DNA of 64,000 nucleotides. Origin: Diphasiastrum complanatum. Lineage: Eukaryota > Streptophyta > Lycopodiopsida > Lycopodiales > Lycopodiaceae. Under the pieces are notes generated by a model that was given only the letters and a program-made list of their open reading frames with translations, ran no database searches and was not told the origin of the DNA. Each line of letters begins with the position of its first letter. The first letter of the stretch is position 1. Positions 48,012 to 60,127 of the stretch are shown here, one piece after another. Both the position numbers and the translations under genes were made by a program. Where the stretch lies: positions 22,448,178 through 22,512,177 of the forward strand of contig CM055107.1 in NCBI GenBank assembly GCA_029204225.1, written 5' to 3'.

Positions 48012-48656
48012 TTGTGCATATTTCATGTATACAAATAAATAAGTGGGTCCCACCACTTAAAATACTGTTGGCCAAGCCTTGCCTAGTGGGCCCTGCCACA
48101 TTACAGTAGAATAATAAGTGCAAGGCACTGGCATCTTGTGTGTATAAGCCCAGCCACCAATGAGCACAAGTACCAAGTTGTAATTCCTAGGAATAAGAGA
48201 CTAGGGGTCCAAAGTAGTGCCGGTCCCCGGCAACGGCGCCACTGTTGTGTCGTCGATGTAGCATAGGGGTCCGTCGCTGGGAGCGACAACCTCGTCTTCA
48301 CCTGCATAGAAAGAAGAGAGAGAGAGAGGAGAGAGAGGAGAAAGAGAGTGGAGAGAGGGAGAGAGAGAATGCCTAGGTTGAGAAAGGCTTTGGGGGCTCG
48401 AGCGCCTACCCAAAGCTATTCTATCCCAACGTAGGGAGAGAGGGAGAAGAGAGAAGGAGAAGAGAGAGAGAGAGAGGCGAGAGAGAGAGAGATGGAGATG
48501 GAGAAACCAAGAGAGTTTTCTTAGAATGAGAATGGAAGATGATACAATACAAAGGAAATGACTCCCTCTTATAGATTTTAGAGGTGAGCCTCCTTTACTC
48601 TCATTAGCCACTTCATTGGGGCAAGGATTCTAATCCAAGCCTTTAAAATAAACACA
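48012..48656. mobile_element. head-to-head gypsy family-A LTR composite with tRNA-Asp PBS
   Basis: The left part (48012-48200) is in plus orientation and resembles the start of LTR A (TGTATAAGCCCA, AATGAGCAC). The right part (48243-48656) reads as an LTR on the minus strand: it ends ACAACA and is followed, leftwards, by a perfect PBS, TGGCGCCGTTGCCGGGG (48241-48225). Its centre is a GA/CT-rich leader. The two halves face each other, so this is not a simple solo LTR. Confidence 0.6.
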
Positions 48657-48666
48657 ACTTAAATCT

Positions 48667-50640
48667 ATTGGTGCTAAGAAAGCACAAGGTCACTCAGATG
48701 ATTCATGTGAGTTTTAAGTTGGACCGTAATGTCATCTTTGATGAATCTAAGATGTATGAAGATGAGGATGTTGAGAAGACAGACACATCCAGTGGGAAAG
48801 ATGGTATAGTGAGGATACCTCCTGATGATGATCCAAGTATTGACTTTCCTAGTGATGGACACGAGGATACACCTCAAGATACTACTACTCAACCTCAAGA
48901 CACAAGTTGGAGAGGTAGAGACAAATCCTTTGGTGCAAGAAGGATTGAAGTTACAGGTGACAAACGCAAGGAGAAAGATGTACCGTGAGATACATTTTCA
49001 CCAAGAAGCCAATCACCTGACATGAAGCTCCCTAAGTGGTTTGAGAGATTGTTGGAGAGTCGCGACATGGATAACTTTCCAGGATCATCTAGCCAAGGAG
49101 AGCTACGAAGATCAACAAGAGAGACGACACAACCTGAAAGGTATGAAGCAAATTATGCTCTCTTATCTAGTATTATTCAAAGCAAAGAACCTTCGACTTA
49201 TGGTGAAGTGAAGGATGATGACATTTGGGTCAAGGCCATGGGAGAGGAGATGGAGTCAATTGCTAAGCATAACACATGGGACTAAGTCAAACCACCAATT
49301 GGCAAGAAAACCATTGGTTGTAAATGGGTATACAGGATTAAGTACCATGCAGATGGAAGCATAGCAAAGCACAAAGCAAGATTGGTGATCAAAGGGTATT
49401 CACAAAGTAAAGACATCGACTATGACGAGACTTTTGCGCCAGTATGTAAGTGAAATACTCTATGTCTACCTGTTGCTTTAGCTTCACATTTTGGTTGGCC
49501 TTTGCATCATATGGATGTGAAATCTGCTTTTCTAAATGGTGAGTTAGAAGAAGAGGTGTTCATGGATCAACCTGAAGGCTTTGCATGGTATAGCAGGATT
49601 GATGCCTACTTTCATTCTAAGGGGATGGTGAGAACACATTCTAATCCAAATCTTTATGTCTTATGCTCTGATGATATAGTTGCTTTGATTGCTCTTTATG
49701 CTGATGACTTGATTATCTCGGAAAATAATCAAGAGATGATAAACATGATCAAGAAAGACCTCATGCTACAATTTGAGATGACAGATCTCAGCCTATGCAT
49801 TATTGCCTTGGAGTGGAGGTGTGGCAAAAAGGACATGGAATGGGTCTAACACAGGTGAAGTATGTCAGAGAGTTGTTGCACAGGTTCAGGTTGCAGGATT
49901 GCAAGTTTGTGAACACTCCTATTGAACCAGGTAAAAGGCTTTCTAAGCTTGACAAGTATAGCCATTTGATGCTACGCCTTATAGGCAGTTAGTAGGGAGC
50001 TTGATTTACCTTACCATGACTAGACCAGATATATGCTATGTTGTTGGTATTGTAAGTCAGTTAATGGTAGCACTACGGAAATGCATTGGAATACAACTAA
50101 GCGCATTTTGCGTTATGTCAAAGGCACTTCAGATTATGGCTTGGTTTACAAGAAGCATGAGGGTTTACCTGAGTTATGTGGCTATGTGGATGCGGATTGG
50201 GGAGGTGACTATGACGATCGTAGATCCACCACAGGGTATGTATTCCAGCTCTGTGGCAGTTGCTTTTCCTGGTCTAGCAAAAAGCAAAGTACAATTGCTT
50301 TATCCACCACAGAAGCAGAGTATAAGGCAATGTGTAGTGTAGCACATGAAGCTATATGGTTGAGGCAAATCTTGGAAGAAGTTGGCATGAAACAGGAGAA
50401 TCCCACAATAATACATAGCGACAGTCAGAGTGGCATTCAACTAGCAAAGAATCAAGTGTTCCATGCGAAAACCAAACACATTGAGATTCAGTATCACTTT
50501 ATACGTGAGAGGCTGCTTATTCGTGAAATTCATGTTGTTCATTGTAGTACAGATGAACAACTAGCTGATAGTTTCACTAAGCCACTTGTTAAGTTTGATA
50601 CTTTAAATCAAAGCTTTAGGTACTTAAAGTTTGTTGACTT
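48667..50640 (+). pseudogene. copia RT and RNase H (tandem copy 2)
   Basis: It starts in the integrase-RT linker (DRNVIFDESKMYEDED; RRSTRETTQPERYEANYAL). Then come RT blocks [55 protein letters not shown] and YADDLIIS, with a deletion after the DQPEGF block. RNase H follows: [60 protein letters not shown] and [10 protein letters not shown]. There are stops near 49284 and 49453 and frame changes near 49830 and 50010. Gag, protease and integrase are absent; the gypsy composite abuts its left end. Confidence 0.93.
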
Positions 50641-50693
50641 TAAAGCTATGTACATGATTGTATAAAAAGTAGACTCTACTTTAAGGGAGAGAG

Positions 50694-50964
50694 TTAGAAT
50701 TAAAGTAAAATCATTGTGTTACTGTACTGTGGGTCCTATCAGTAGATCAAGATTGTTGGCCTTGCCACGAGGCGAGTCGACGAGACACGCATCCCGTCAA
50801 CGGCAACCTGGGTCATGCATGGGTTGCCTGAGTGAAGAACTATATGTACAGTGTATTTTCATTTTGAGAAATACAGTTGCTATGTGAGCTTGCTGTGGAG
50901 AGAATTTTTTCTATCTGTGTTACTGTGCAGCATGATTTGTGTTCCTGTTTGAAGCAAATTCTAA
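50694..50964 (+). mobile_element. copia LTR B2 (3' LTR)
   Basis: It matches LTR B1 (45039-45302) throughout. The same TTAGAATT/AATTCTAA termini are present. The polypurine tract TTAAGGGAGAGAG precedes it. One inserted GAGAGAATTTTTTC near 50898 distinguishes it. R2 sequence starts immediately after. Confidence 0.88.
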
Positions 50965-50967
50965 GTC

Positions 50968-51698
50968 AAGGTCTATGGGCTTAATATGTTGTTGAAGCAT
51001 TTTTGGTCAATATATGGCTACATTGGAGATCATCATGGCCAAGGGCCCCAGACTCTCACATTATTTTTTGCTTTTACTCATTACTACCAATTCTTGCTGC
51101 AATATTCATGTTTTTGATAAATAAAAAATTGGTTCATTTCCTATGCATGGTTTGGTCATTCTAAACATATTGAAGGCATCCTATGGGAAATGGCATGCTT
51201 CATACACACCCATGATGTCATTTCTATGTCTAACCCAATGGGGTTGGCTCAGTTGGTTGGCTTGGCATCCAAAGTTTCTTTGGTCCCAGGTTCGAGCCTC
51301 CCCTTGGAAACCAAGAAGCATTTCTATGTCTAAACAATGTTGCTATTAGCTTTTGCAAAATCTTTCAGTGTAACATTAGTTGTTGAATGAGTCAACATTG
51401 TGCTTTGGGAACTTGTTATTGCCAGTCTTTCGGCGTCAAGTGAGAGTGTTTAAATATCTAGGAGACACGCAGGACATGGCCTCACTTTTCAAGAAATGGC
51501 TAAGATATGTCTTAGAGACATCAACAACAATGTGCAAGAATTCAACATCGACATTAATATGTAAGAAGTGCAAGAAAGTAAAGATAAAGTGATTGTTGTA
51601 AGCTCTACTTTGTGGAAAGTGTGTAGATCTTGATTGGTGCATGAAGGGAAATTCAAGCCTTGACATGACACAAGTTTTTCCAAGCCAAAGTCCACACA
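50968..51698. repeat. dispersed repeat R2, copy b (inverted, SINE-bearing)
   Basis: It is the reverse complement of 31203-31850, interrupted by the SINE at 51234-51318. Confidence 0.88.
51219..51333 (+). mobile_element. 85-bp tRNA-derived SINE with 15-bp target duplications
   Basis: The insert 51234-51318 carries pol III promoter boxes: box A TGGCTCAGTTGG (51245-51256) and box B GGTTCGAGCC. Its 3' end is a small hairpin CTTGGAAACCAAG. It is flanked by identical CATTTCTATGTCTAA at 51219-51233 and 51319-51333. R2 copy a has this target once and no insert. The T-arm does not pair as a clean tRNA, so it is a retroposon and not a tRNA gene. Confidence 0.88.
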
Positions 51699-51865
51699 TA
51701 TATTTCACCATCACAAAAAATCAAGTGGAGCAATATTCATGTCATAATGGCCCAGTCCATGGATTTGGGTGATGAGATGAAATCGCTAGGACAAAGCCCA
51801 CAGATCAGGGGAAAAAAGGTAAGTTAGAAGAAGTGACTGAGATAGGATTGGAACTAGGATTAATT

Positions 51866-52753
51866 CCAAATTCCTCAATTAGACAATGGAATTTGTTTTA
51901 CTTTTTTATGACCAAAGGTGTTGACAAAAATGAATCAACTGTTTTGCGATTTTTAATCATTAACTTTTTTCCCCCAAGTAATAGCTATGACTCGCATCCT
52001 CACTTTTTGCTTTTTTTTATTATGTTAGCTTCTATGTTGTGGACAAGTTGTAACTCTATTATTATAAAAATGTAATAAAGATCTATTGGCTTTGACATTG
52101 TGTTCTTTACCTAGACAATTGGGCAAATTCAAGTTATGTTTCACACATTAGAATTATTGGAACATTCATAATCGATTTTGGATTATAATACATTCATTTT
52201 TTGAGATGAGCATTTTAGAAGAGCATCAAGAGATCTAGAGAAACAAAAATAAACATCATGAGAAGCATTGCCTTACTCAGAGTATTCGAATTGTTTTGCA
52301 TTTAGAAGAATTAATTTTTTTTCTAAAAAATCATTCAAATGCTTAAACTCACTTAGGAGTGACATGCCAATTTATAGAAAATTGTCACAATGGCTTACAA
52401 CTCTCCTATCGTAATGAGGGATAGGCAAGCACCCATTTGCAAATAAAAAATAGTCACTCATTCGCATTGGACAGGTCATGACGCCCCTCATTTGCAAAGC
52501 AAGGGTGAGTTTTTACATGTCACACTACAATGGGAGGGACATGCTTTCCCCTACCCCTCATTTGCAAAAATGGGGCGAGATATGTTCCCTCCTCATTACC
52601 ATAGGAATGGTGGGTTGCTCTTTTTTTGATAAAAAATGGTGAATAGATGATGGAAGGAGCATTTACCCACTAAGTTTTTATTTGTCCCTCATTTGCAAAG
52701 GAAGGGTAGGTTTGAAGTTGCCTCTGATTCAAGGTCACAAATTTAGAGACAGT
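51866..52753. repeat. dispersed repeat R1, copy b
   Basis: It matches 27501-28411 in direct orientation. It has small deletions, for example near 52440 and 52670. Confidence 0.87.
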
Positions 52754-53109
52754 CACCAAGTTTCGGTTTTGGCCATCCCTTTTATGGGCTTTTAGTATAG
52801 TGATTGTTCATATTTGATTATATGATTTTTTGTTTGCATACACCTCCTATTGATAAATGAAACTCTTTCAACTACAAATGTTCATTGCAATCTTTGTCTA
52901 TATTGTTACTCTCTAAGGTTTTCATGAATTTATTGTTTATATTAACTTCTAGATTCCAATTTTTCTAGTATATTATTGAATACCAATAAGTGAGAGACTA
53001 ACTACCGCCTTTGTATGCAGGAGACATACCATCAACTGCTTCACCATGCGTCTCAGTTTCCGGACAAGCAACACTTCTGGTGCCGCTCCTCTCCAAGCTG
53101 GTGCAGCTG
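52754..53109. other. no gene recognised
   Basis: AT-rich sequence between R1b and the gypsy LTR. No coding signature is visible. Confidence 0.3.
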
Positions 53110-54203
<1,094 letters not shown>

Positions 54204-54221
54204 TGGCGTCGTTGCCAGGGA
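54204..54221 (+). other. tRNA-Asp primer-binding site
   Basis: TGGCGTCGTTGCCAGGGA differs from the perfect tRNA-Asp site at two bases. Both changes are C-to-T or G-to-A. Confidence 0.85.
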
Positions 54222-54279
54222 GATGAATTTCATCTTTTGCAATATTTTTAAGTGTATTACATCTACGAATCTTTCTCAT

Positions 54280-56160
54280 GTAACGCATACCAAGAACATA
54301 CTCTCAAGCAACTATTGAATAGAAACGTTTAGAGCATGCACAACGATTAGAAGCATATAGGAAATCTAGAGATTTGTATTTGCAGAATTTGCAAAACTCA
54401 CCAGTTAGAGCAAGATTAACACCTGAAGTGTTTAATGGTCTTCTAAATGCTACTATAGCATTTGTAGATTCATTTGAGGAAAGATCCGTTGAAACACCAA
54501 GTTCTACAGATTCATCTGAATTAGAGTCGTCTGATTCTACTTCCGAACCAAGTTTAGAATCAAAATTTTCTTCTTCAGAACCATTGTCTGAGCGTAGCCT
54601 AGATTCTGATCCTCCAAGTCCTCCAAGTTCACCTAGTTCACCACCATCTGTTAATATGGCTAATCCAACGCCACTCACATCTACAAAAATCAGATACGAT
54701 TTCTTTAAGGGATCATCATCTGAAGATGTGAATAGTTATTTGTCGTAGTTTGAATCCATTACTATAGCAAACAAAGAACATACGGACGAGGACAAAGTCA
54801 AGTGTTCTGCAGAAGCAGGCTAGGATTTGGTATAGTCAATTAGTACAAAAAATAGTTAATACTTGGAATGAATTAATTGCAGCATTCCTTAAACAGTTTC
54901 GGGAGATAGGATATTCCACTAGATTGTTGGCTCGACTAGTTCTATTGAGAAAAAGTCGAAAGAATTACTTGGGAAATATACTCATAGAGTTAAAAATTAA
55001 ATTGGAAATTTACGAGCCTAGTATCCGGTTCCTATGCAAAATGAATGGTTCTTGGGCGGTTTGCCTAAGAAAATGGATCGTTATTGTCGACAAGATTTGA
55101 TGACTTCTTTGGAAGATGTCACTGCCTCTACCGAGAATTAAGAAACTTCTTAAATTTCTCTAGATGGAAAAATGAAAGAAAAAGTAGTAAAAAGCACAAA
55201 TTGAAATGTACAGAAGAATCTGAATCATCTACTGAGTCTGATCAGAATCTGATTTAGCGGATGAGAAAGAATCTTTAGAGTATTCATCTTATTCTTCTTA
55301 ATCAGAAGAATAATCTTCTTATAGGAAATCCAAGAATAAGAACTCAGATAGGAAGAAAAGAATGAAAAAATCCAAAAAGATGGATCCATTAAGAAAAAGT
55401 GTTGAGTTGTTAGCAAAAGAAATGAGTGATTTAAAGGTCCAAATGTCTAATGTTAAAGCCAAGCGAAAGAAAGCGAAGCTTAACACCAATGTTTGGTGTA
55501 CCGCTTGTGGGAAGGAAGCTCATTCTAAGACCAACTATCCCAATTTATAGACTAACTATTTAGAAGATGAATTATTTCTCTGTCCGATTAATAATCATGA
55601 GGAGGTAGCTTATACTGCAACTCCTACTAACCAAAAAACCATTATACCAAAACAGCGTACTAGTCAATAGTACACTATTTTGCGAAGGGGCGGAACACGG
55701 GATTTCACTCCACCACCCAGAGTAAGGGGTTCATGCTACAATTGAAAAGCCCCGGGTCACTATTCGCCTGATTGCCCTGAACCTAGGAGGTCAGTAGGAT
55801 ATGTGCCGCTCTGCGCTAACTGCAAAGGTTAAGGGCATGCCACTGCTGAATGTCCTCAGCCACAACAATCATGATCTAAACCAAGATTTGTAAACTCACC
55901 TAGGCAAGACAACCCTCGGCCATCCAAGACTAACACTGACATGATAGTTCAAAGGATAGAAGTAGAGTCTGAATTATTAAATCAAGACCATCAATGGCTA
56001 GATTTAGATGAAGAGATAAATAAAGTAACTACAACAAGTAGTAAAGATTCTTTAACTCTTAAAGATAAGAAGAAAACTAAGATGAAATTTGCGAAAAACG
56101 TGAAAAATGCGATAGAAAAAAACGAAGTTCGCAGAGCAGTTAGTAAAAATGCCTAGTAAT
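54280..56160 (+). pseudogene. Athila-like gypsy gag with additional knuckle
   Basis: It follows the gag at 14.0-15.4 kb residue for residue: RDLYLQNLQNSPVRARLTPE, FVDSFEERSVETPSSTDSSE, then the gag core in broken form near 54800-55100. Unlike the other copy it keeps a 0.5-kb part with a coiled coil (VELLAKEMSDLKVQMSNVKA) and a first knuckle, CTACGKEAHSKTNYPN, with its last Cys lost. Then CYN-stop-KAPGHYSPDC and CANCKG-stop-GHATAEC follow. The start ATG is ATA here. Many stops are C-to-T or G-to-A relative to the other copy. Confidence 0.88.
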
Positions 56161-56361
56161 AAATAATTAAACCTTGATAAGTCTAATGAACGATATTATG
56201 ATGTTGATGTTAGTTCAGAAGCTAAAAAGCTTTTAGACGAAGAAACTAAAAAAGTTTAAAAAGTAACATTTTCAGATCTAGTTATAAGTAGCGAGATACC
56301 TAGAGATCCGTCCCCACTTAGAAACCATTCTTATGATGTTGTAGAAGACCTTGTTTTCAAA

Positions 56362-57350
56362 ATGCCCAATATAACTTTCAAACAATTATTAGACGATAAT
56401 AAATATTATAAGAAAGAAATTAAGCAATTTTTGCAAAATAAAAAAAGAAGAAAAACAAAGTTACCAGTAATTAACGTAGGATTAGTTAATTACGGTGACA
56501 AAGGTCAACCACAGATTCAAGTAGTGATCAATGGCTGCATCTTAGATAGTGTACCCATAGATTCTGGATCTAGTTTAATGAAAAAACAACATATGAATTA
56601 GGCATTCATCATAGAATAGCACCCAGACATTTAAGATTAGCTGATGCAACTAGAAGATCACCAATAGGAGAATTGTCTCAGGTTACAGTTTATATTGGAG
56701 ACCATAAGTTTCTTATGCATTTTATAATATTAAGAACTACAAGACAGTCGTCATATAAAGTGTTATTAGGACGACCATGGCTCTACCAGGCCGATGTCAT
56801 AACACACTAGAAGAAGAAGGAGATTACCTTCAGAGACCAGATGGAGATACTGACAGGGAAAAGTCACAAAAGAATTTCTATATCATGGGAACGCGACATT
56901 GAGAGGCTGAGAGAGGTGTGAGAGTGACCCCTAGCCATAGAAAAAACGTCAGCCAGAAAGAGTAGAATATGTAAATAGAGGAGATTGTAGAGTTACAGAG
57001 ATTAGTGCTATCATAGGAGATCGGACTATAGATAAAATACTAATAGACTCAGGATCCAATATCAACTTAATAATAAAAACAATGGTTAAGAAATTAGGAT
57101 TAGAAAAAGAGATACAGCCTATTACTTATCATGAAATCCGTTTAGTAGACGCATCTAAATGTATACCAGTAGGGGAGCTAAAATGTATTAACGTAGTTAT
57201 AGAGACATAGACGTTTGTTATGAATTTCCTTGTCATAAACCTAGTAGATACACCACCTTATTCAATATTATTTGAAAGACCATGGCTATATCAAGTAGAT
57301 GCTATTATAAATTGGTCTACCAAACATATATTTTTTTCAGGTATTCTCAC
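56362..57350 (+). pseudogene. tandem protease domains (second copy of the family)
   Basis: Unit 1: GQPQIQVVINGC and IDSGSS (intact D-S-G), then after a shift HLRLADATRRSPIGELSQ and LLGRPWLYQADVI. Unit 2 near 57000-57345: an IDSGSN-type triad encoded by ATAGACTCAGGATCCAAT (57041-57058), a SILFERPWLYQVDAI end, with frame changes. This confirms that the double protease belongs to the family and not to one damaged copy. Confidence 0.82.
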
Positions 57351-57385
57351 AGCCAGTCCAATAGGGGGTCACCTTTTGAGATGGG

Positions 57386-58105
57386 ATGAGGACTCTAGCT
57401 AGACTTGCTGAATCTTGGATCAATTTCATAGAATGCTATGAGATTGACGAGGATGAGAAAATACCAACAACATCTGAGTCAAGGGAAGTTCTGGGTGGAA
57501 CCAGAACAAGCCTGACGAAAGGGATGGTAGATAAAACAAATTATGTAGAAATAGAAATTAATAAAGGTAAGATTTTGAATCTATATAAACACCAATTGAA
57601 CCAGGAACGTGAAGAGTATATATTGTTTCTTCAAAAATACCAAAACATATTTGCTTGGTTGATGGATGATTTAGTAGGAATATCAGTCAAATGGGACGAG
57701 CATAGAATAGATCTTATTCAGGAAACAATACCTGTTAGGCAGCGCCAATATAGATTGAATCGAAAGTACTCATTGTTAGTAAAAGACGAATTAGATAGAT
57801 GTCTTAGAGCAGGTATTATATATCCTGTTCTAAGCAGTGAGTGGGTCACCAATAGTTATAGTATCTAAGAAGAAGACGGGCAAGATTAGAGTTTGCCAAG
57901 ATTTTAGAAAACTAATGCCGCTACAGCAAAGGATTATCATTCTCTGTCGTATACAGATACTATTCTTGACCAGGTAGTTGGTCATGAACGTTATAGCTTT
58001 TTAGATGGATTCTCAAGTTATAACCAAGTTTTTATCAAAGAGGAAGATAGATCCAAGACCACCTTCACCACTGATTGAGGGACGTACGTGTATACGCGAA
58101 TAACA
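57386..58105 (+). pseudogene. Athila-like RT N-terminal part, truncated
   Basis: It reads ARLAESWINFIECYEIDEDE, NLYKHQLNQEREEYILFLQK and NRKYSLLVKDELDRCLRAGI, then in other frames DFRKLMPLQQR-type sequence and FLDGFSSYNQVFIKEEDRS. It ends near 58105 before MPFGL and the catalytic FMDD. The 3' half of the element is missing, and an AT-rich stretch starts here. Confidence 0.88.
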
Positions 58106-58129
58106 TGATGACCAAAAAAAAGAAAAATG

Positions 58130-58900
58130 ACTTGGAGACCCATTTTCATTAGATTTTTTAATTTTTTTTAAAAGTTTTCAAATTTAAAATGCTTGAAATA
58201 AATATATTGTAATGTTAAAAAAATGTTGTATTTTGCAAGAAAATAATTCAAGCTACAAAAATTTGGTCAATAGATTTTCATAAATAACTTAAAATTAGCT
58301 TATATTAAATAATAATATTTTTTAAAATAAAATCATTAGATATACAACCACTAAATACCTAGAAAATATTTTTGCTTATTTAAAACAAAAGTTATAATTT
58401 TTTTCTTGAAATTTTAAAAGTTTTCTAAATTACAATTCTTGTATCGAAAAAAATATTTTTTAAATTATGTTAGAAATTTAAATCAATATTTTTTAAAATT
58501 TTAAAATTTTGAAAATATTTACTTATACCCAGTTAAGTTTATTAAATATTAAAACATTAAATAAACGCAAATAAAATTACTTTACAATAACCGAGATTAA
58601 ATGATTTGTGAAAATATTTAAATCACCCTGAAAAAAATCTAAAAAATCTTTTCATTTCTTGAAATTTTTAACAATATTTTTTTTTACAAAAATATTATAA
58701 AAACACATCTAAAATTAAAATATTGTAAACTTGACAAATCGTTACAATTTTGATTTTTTGTAAAGATTATCAATGTTAAAAATTTTAAAATATTTCAAAT
58801 TCTTAATTTTAATTCGTTAAAAAATAAATGAACATTAAATGAATTCAAAAGAATTCAAAACATAATACATCAAAAAATATAAACGCAATTATTCTTTAAA
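58130..58900. other. very AT-rich spacer
   Basis: About 770 bases are composed mainly of A and T, with repeated AAATATTT and TTTTAAAA words and no reading frame. It separates the truncated gypsy copy from the methyltransferase-like gene. It could be a matrix-attachment-like or transposon-edge region, which the sequence alone does not settle. Confidence 0.5.
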
Positions 58901-58915
58901 ACAAAAGAGAATTTT

Positions 58916-59726
58916 TTATTCCCAAAAATCATCGAGGTCATTTACATTTTTTTCTTTTACTTTTTCTTGAGTAGCCATTGTACTTTCAAGTGGCACCTCT
59001 TCTACAATTTCCTCGACTACCATTACTACATTGTAATCTTGAACCAAGACATCAACAAATTTTCTTGAGCTGTCTACTTTTCCGCTAGCAAGAGGCTGAG
59101 ATTCCTTGGACAAGGGAATTATTGTATCCTCGCTGTCTAAACTCTTTTTCACCTCAGATAATTCATCTGACAAAATTGAAAGGGATTTCATTCTCATTTT
59201 TACAAAATCAACTAAATTAGTATCTAAATCTACTACAACAACATGTCTATCTTTCTGAACAGCACATGCGCTCGTAGTGCCGCTACCGCTAAATAAAGCC
59301 AAAACCCAATCAGTTGGGTGAGAAAAAATATCACTTAAATGATTAATAAATTGTTGTGACTTTTGGTAGGGACAAGTCACAGAACCTGTCATTGGATTCT
59401 TTAATTTCTTTGTTACGGTTGAATACTAGAACAAGTTTTCAAAACTTGTCAGTCCGGAAGTGTTGTAATGAAGCATCAAGCATTTATCATCCAAAGAATA
59501 ATAACCGATGGTTATGGATTCTATTTCATTGCAAAGTCGAGCTCCTCTCGAGTTCTTGACATTGGGCTTGTACCTGACATGGAACATTACAAGTGAAATA
59601 AGTTTAAAATTTTAACTTTAAAATAAAAGAATAAAAATAAAAATATGAATTAAAATACGAATTAATAATTTTGAAACTTAAAAACTTACCACCTAGAAGG
59701 ACTTTGTTTTTCTTGTCTTCGGGAGA
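58916..59726 (-). pseudogene. N4/N6 DNA methyltransferase-like gene, C-terminal half (intron-bearing)
   Basis: Two minus-strand exons can be read. Exon a, 59726-59690 (acceptor TTTTCAG, donor GTGGTAAGT), encodes RRQEKQSPSR. Exon b, 59573-58916, joins in frame as WYKPNVKNSRGARLCNEIES. An in-frame TAG (NLF-stop-YSTV) follows, then SQQFINHLSDIFSHPTDWVL and ALFSGSGTTSACAVQKDRHV. F-x-GSGTT is SAM-binding motif I of the N6_N4_Mtase family, and VVVDLD fits motif II. In the beta class, motif I is C-terminal and the catalytic S/DPPY motif lies upstream. That upstream part is not found here, so the copy is truncated and inactive. The C-terminal 100 residues are acidic, rich in Ser and Glu, and end NVNDLDDFWE. 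The spliceosomal-type intron argues against bacterial contamination. Confidence 0.75.
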
Positions 59727-59743
59727 CTGAAAAGGAGATAGCT

Positions 59744-60040
59744 ATGCTTAGCATGAGAGACAAAAAATATAAAATAGAATAGGAGACTTAACTTATAAAA
59801 ACAAAATAATTAAATAAAAAAAAAGTTATGCTTAGCATAGGAGACATAGAATATAGAAAATAAACAATTAATAAGCACCTATGCTAAGCATGAGTGAAAT
59901 AAATACCATGTCTCTAAACAAAATCAGAAATGGACTCAAGGATTCATTTCAGCTGTTCAGAGGATAAAGCCTCTGGCACTCATCGAAATCTTGACCATAT
60001 TTTTAGTCATGTTTGTCTACATTTTTTTTATGCTTAGCAT
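59744..60040. repeat. four copies of an 11-bp inverted repeat between divergent genes
   Basis: ATGCTTAGCAT lies at 59744-59754, 59828-59838 and 60030-60040, and ATGCTAAGCAT at 59881-59891. Two copies extend to the 13-base TATGCTTAGCATA. Spacings are 84, 53 and 149 bases. The first two are followed by similar sequence (GGAGACATAGAATATA type). The cluster lies between the methyltransferase-like and ParB-like reading frames. ParB proteins bind inverted repeats (parS), which makes the pairing suggestive. An operator role here is inference. Confidence 0.8.
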
Positions 60041-60127
60041 AGTTGTTACTAAATATAAAATTCTTTAAACTTTTAGATATAAGCCTTTACTCATTATATT
60101 TTAAACTTGATTTTTGTTTCTGTCCAG

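Noticed and set aside
48225-48241. tRNA-Asp gene fragment on the plus strand
   Set aside because: Only the last 17 bases match. That is the primer-binding site length, and it abuts an LTR on the minus strand.
51234-51318. Functional tRNA gene
   Set aside because: Box A and B are present, but the acceptor and T stems do not pair properly and target-site duplications mark a retroposon.
54304-54678. 124-residue minus-strand frame
   Set aside because: It is antisense to the gypsy gag Ser/Glu linker, and the same shadow appears opposite the other gag copy.
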